Source: Prochlorococcus sp. AG-409-A19 | GTDB lineage: Bacteria > Cyanobacteriota > Cyanobacteriia > PCC-6307 > Cyanobiaceae | Reading direction: 5' to 3' | Assembly (NCBI GenBank): GCA_003216155.1 | Contig: QCJH01000016.1 | Location: forward strand, 1 to 29,708 | Length of the DNA: 29,708 nucleotides | Shown: positions 28,476-29,708 of the stretch, in pieces | Position numbering within the stretch: position 1 is the first letter of the stretch | Layout of the letters: each line of letters begins with the position of its first letter | The notes under the pieces: model-generated | The model's input: only the letters and a program-made list of their open reading frames with translations | Databases searched by the model: none | Told to the model about the DNA's origin: nothing | Made by a program: the position numbers and the translations under genes

Positions 28476-28491
28476 AGGGCTCCCAAGCCCT
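28476..28491 (-). terminator. Small hairpin downstream of the 51-aa membrane protein gene
   Basis: AGGGCT (28476-28481) and AGCCCT (28486-28491) pair perfectly around a 4-nt loop, 11 nt past the stop of the small gene on the minus strand, next to the palindrome CTGAGCTCAG (28490-28499). No T-run follows, so termination is uncertain. Confidence 0.3.
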
Positions 28492-28501
28492 GAGCTCAGG
28501 A

Positions 28502-28657
28502 TTACCTTGCGATCAAAAGAACTCCAGCAAACAAAACTGAAGCTGCGATAAAGCCGACCCCCAAAAGGATTGCTGCTATTGGGGTGTTCAAATATACGGA
28601 TATGGTTGCCAATTCATTCCCTTTTTTTTCTGCCACTTGTGGACCCTGCAAAATCAT
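28502..28657 (-). CDS. 51-aa single-helix membrane protein (paralogue of its two upstream neighbours)
   Basis: A small gene on the minus strand: start ATG 28657 with an in-frame TGA three codons before it, stop TAA 28502-28504. The protein has a short polar head (MILQGPQVAEKKGNE), the box LATISVYLNT, and a hydrophobic helix to the end (IAAILLGVGFIAASVLF ... IAR). The tail aligns without gaps to the partial gene at 29503: after LNT both have exactly 26 residues ending IAR. The box also matches ELANVSVYW in the gene at 28813. No known family recognised; it lacks the chlorophyll-binding ExxNGRxAMIG motif of high-light-inducible proteins. The 12-nt element at 28661-28672 lies directly upstream. 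Confidence 0.7.
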   Translation of the reverse strand: MILQGPQVAEKKGNELATISVYLNTPIAAILLGVGFIAASVLFAGVLLIAR

Positions 28658-28660
28658 CAA

Positions 28661-28672
28661 TATTCAAGCACC
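28661..28672 (-). repeat. 12-nt shared upstream element, copy 1
   Basis: TATTCAAGCACC on the plus strand (GGTGCTTGAATA on the coding strand), 3 nt before the ATG of the 51-aa gene. The identical 12-mer lies before the next gene at 29413-29424. Confidence 0.7.
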
Positions 28673-28812
28673 ATTGATTACCACGAGAGTACTTGTCTCA
28701 AAAACCATTAGAAGAGGGCCTAAATGCCCACAACAATTACAGCAACAGCCTCTTGGGAGCCATCCCACCTTGAGAATCCATGAGAAAGGGCTCTTTAAGT
28801 ATTAATAAGCTT

Positions 28813-29403
28813 TCACAGGTGTTTTGATTGGAACAAATCGACCGCGGTCACGGCTTTTTTCGTATTTTTGCTGGGAACAGACATAGAAATTGTTCTCTGG
28901 CTCTGTATTTCACTTGAAACAATCTCTCTCTCTACTGGAGCTGCCTTCTCAGTCACTGTTGGCGCACTGTTCACCTCGATTTCACTTGAAACAATCTCTC
29001 TCTCTACTGGAGCTGCCTTCTCAGTCACTGTTGGCGCACTGTTCACCTCGATTTTGCTTGAAACAATCTCTCTCTCTACTGGAGCTGCATCTAAAAGTTG
29101 TGCATCCAAAACTTGAGGAAAATGCAATCTTCCATGAGTGAATGAAACAACAGAAAAAACAAAAGTAGTTGCCACTAAAAGAACTACAAAAATAATTGCT
29201 GCGACTTGGTTAAGAGGGCTCCAATAAACCGAGACATTTGCCAACTCCTCACCTTCGTTTGATGATTGAGCTCGGGATGCTCCCCATTGGATGTATACGT
29301 CGTCATTGACCCATCCTTTGTTAGCAGACCTATAAGGCGATTCAAGCGTCGCAAAATCGACTATCTCTTTGATCCTCTCTCTGAGCACTTGCGTATCTCC
29401 CAT
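28813..29403 (-). CDS. Single-pass membrane protein with 24-residue tandem repeats
   Basis: A 196-residue protein, not recognised. Residues 1-55 form a polar head (RERIKEIVDFATLESPYRS, NDDVYIQWGASR). Residues 54-61 carry the box ELANVSVY shared with the two small neighbours. One membrane helix spans about 67-89 (VAAIIFVVLLVATTFVFSVVSF). The C-terminal side is a charged, probably extended tail of repeats of the unit APVEREIVSS(K/E)IEVNS + APTVTEKA: residues 107-130, 131-154 and a partial copy 155-167. The tail then becomes basic (SKNTKKAVTAVDLFQSKHL). Start ATG 29403. It appears to be an expanded member of the same family as the genes on either side. Confidence 0.75.
   Translation of the reverse strand: MGDTQVLRERIKEIVDFATLESPYRSANKGWVNDDVYIQWGASRAQSSNEGEELANVSVYWSPLNQVAAIIFVVLLVATTFVFSVVSFTHGRLHFPQVLDAQLLDAAPVEREIVSSKIEVNSAPTVTEKAAPVEREIVSSEIEVNSAPTVTEKAAPVEREIVSSEIQSQRTISMSVPSKNTKKAVTAVDLFQSKHL
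28909..29088. repeat. 72-bp exact tandem repeat (2.5 copies) within the coding region
   Basis: Copy 1 at 28909-28980 and copy 2 at 28981-29052 are identical over all 72 bases. A third, partial copy runs from 29053 to about 29088 with two early substitutions. The unit is 24 codons, so copy-number change keeps the frame. Each copy includes an internal CTCTCTCTCT run. Confidence 0.95.
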
Positions 29404-29412
29404 AGTCAGAGG

Positions 29413-29424
29413 TATTCAAGCACC
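29413..29424 (-). repeat. 12-nt shared upstream element, copy 2
   Basis: TATTCAAGCACC, identical to 28661-28672, lying 9 nt before the ATG of the repeat-containing membrane protein gene. Confidence 0.7.
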
Positions 29425-29502
29425 GAAAGGAACTTGCAACTTTTTTGGCAAAACTTATTTCCAATATAGAAGTCTGAATAAAAGCTGATCCAACACCTCC
29501 AT

Positions 29503-29708
29503 TCACCTAGCAATGAAAGCCAAAGAAGCAACCAAAACAGCGGCAGCTATGACACCGATAGAGACCAATCCTGCGATTTTTCCTGTATTGAGAGAAACGG
29601 AAATCGTCAACAACTTATTTCGGCTATCTCGTTTCTTTTCGGAAACAGTCTGATTCCCAGCAGGAACCTGTCTTTTGACTCCTGCCTTCTTATCCGCTGC
29701 TGCTTTGC
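29503..29708 (-). CDS. Small membrane protein, partial (5' end beyond the window)
   Basis: The minus-strand frame is open from the window edge to the TGA at 29503-29505, giving the last 67 residues of a protein. A Lys-rich head (DKKAGVKRQVPAGNQTVSEKK, RDSRNK) leads to the box LLTISVSLNT and a hydrophobic helix KIAGLVSIGVIAAAVLVASL ending AFIAR. It aligns gap-free with the 51-aa protein at 28502 from the ISV-x-LNT box to the final IAR, so the two are paralogues. Function unknown; the true start is not in the window. Confidence 0.65.
   Translation of the reverse strand, partial: KAAADKKAGVKRQVPAGNQTVSEKKRDSRNKLLTISVSLNTGKIAGLVSIGVIAAAVLVASLAFIAR

Noticed and set aside
28502..28657. High-light-inducible protein (Hlip) assignment for the 51-aa gene
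   Set aside because: Size and single helix fit, but the chlorophyll-binding ExxNGRxAMIG signature is absent.
28584..28805. Plus-strand open frame of 73 codons
   Set aside because: It overlaps the 51-aa membrane protein gene on the other strand, which has paralogues and therefore the stronger claim.
28868..29141. Tandem repeats that could suggest a CRISPR array
   Set aside because: The 72-bp units are directly adjacent with no unique spacers and are translated in frame in a membrane protein; no cas genes are near.

Overview
The window looks like a marine picocyanobacterial chromosome, most likely Prochlorococcus. It carries photosystem I genes (psaA-psaB, psaI-psaL), a ferredoxin-type glutamate synthase, an MPBQ/MSBQ methyltransferase, a cobalamin CbiG-CobJ fusion, compact AT-leaning intergenic spacing and Prochlorococcus-style ribosomal and EF-Tu sequences. 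A marine Synechococcus cannot be fully excluded without a phylogeny. The strain or clade cannot be named from the sequence alone.

Layout. 1-2400: tRNA-Thr(CGT), a small DUF3493-like membrane protein, then the core of infB (IF-2) on the minus strand. At about 2365-2395 the infB reading frame runs straight into the 3' end of pheA on the plus strand; both genes have lost their 5' parts at the same point. 2700-9170: a minus-strand block of plastoquinone/tocopherol-type methyltransferase, LON-domain protein and the str operon rpsL-rpsG-fusA-tuf-rpsJ. 9170-14430: a 358-bp divergent control region, then glutamate synthase and a small YciI-like gene. 14430-17290: lipA, tRNA-Pro(CGG) and cbiG-cobJ. 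17430-23680: an exported protein of unknown function, a highly structured psaA leader RNA, psaA, psaB and a strong terminator. 23680-25070: a mostly non-coding stretch with one start-less open frame, then psaI-psaL on the minus strand. 25200-28300: a small HEAT-like protein, a polyprenyl-phosphate glycosyltransferase, an NlpC/P60 peptidoglycan hydrolase and a class A beta-lactamase-fold serine hydrolase. 28500-29708: a cluster of three related small single-helix membrane proteins of unknown function. One (51 aa) is too short for ordinary gene callers, one carries exact 72-bp tandem repeats, and one is cut by the window end.

How the parts work together: translation (IF-2, EF-G, EF-Tu, S12, S7, S10), photosystem I assembly and quinone methylation, nitrogen assimilation, cofactor synthesis (lipoate, corrin) and envelope maintenance. 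Most of this is ordinary housekeeping. The parts deserving attention are the infB/pheA junction, the structured psaA leader with a sequestered ribosome-binding site, the small membrane-protein family at the right edge, several long perfect inverted repeats inside or between genes, and a start-less open frame downstream of psaB.
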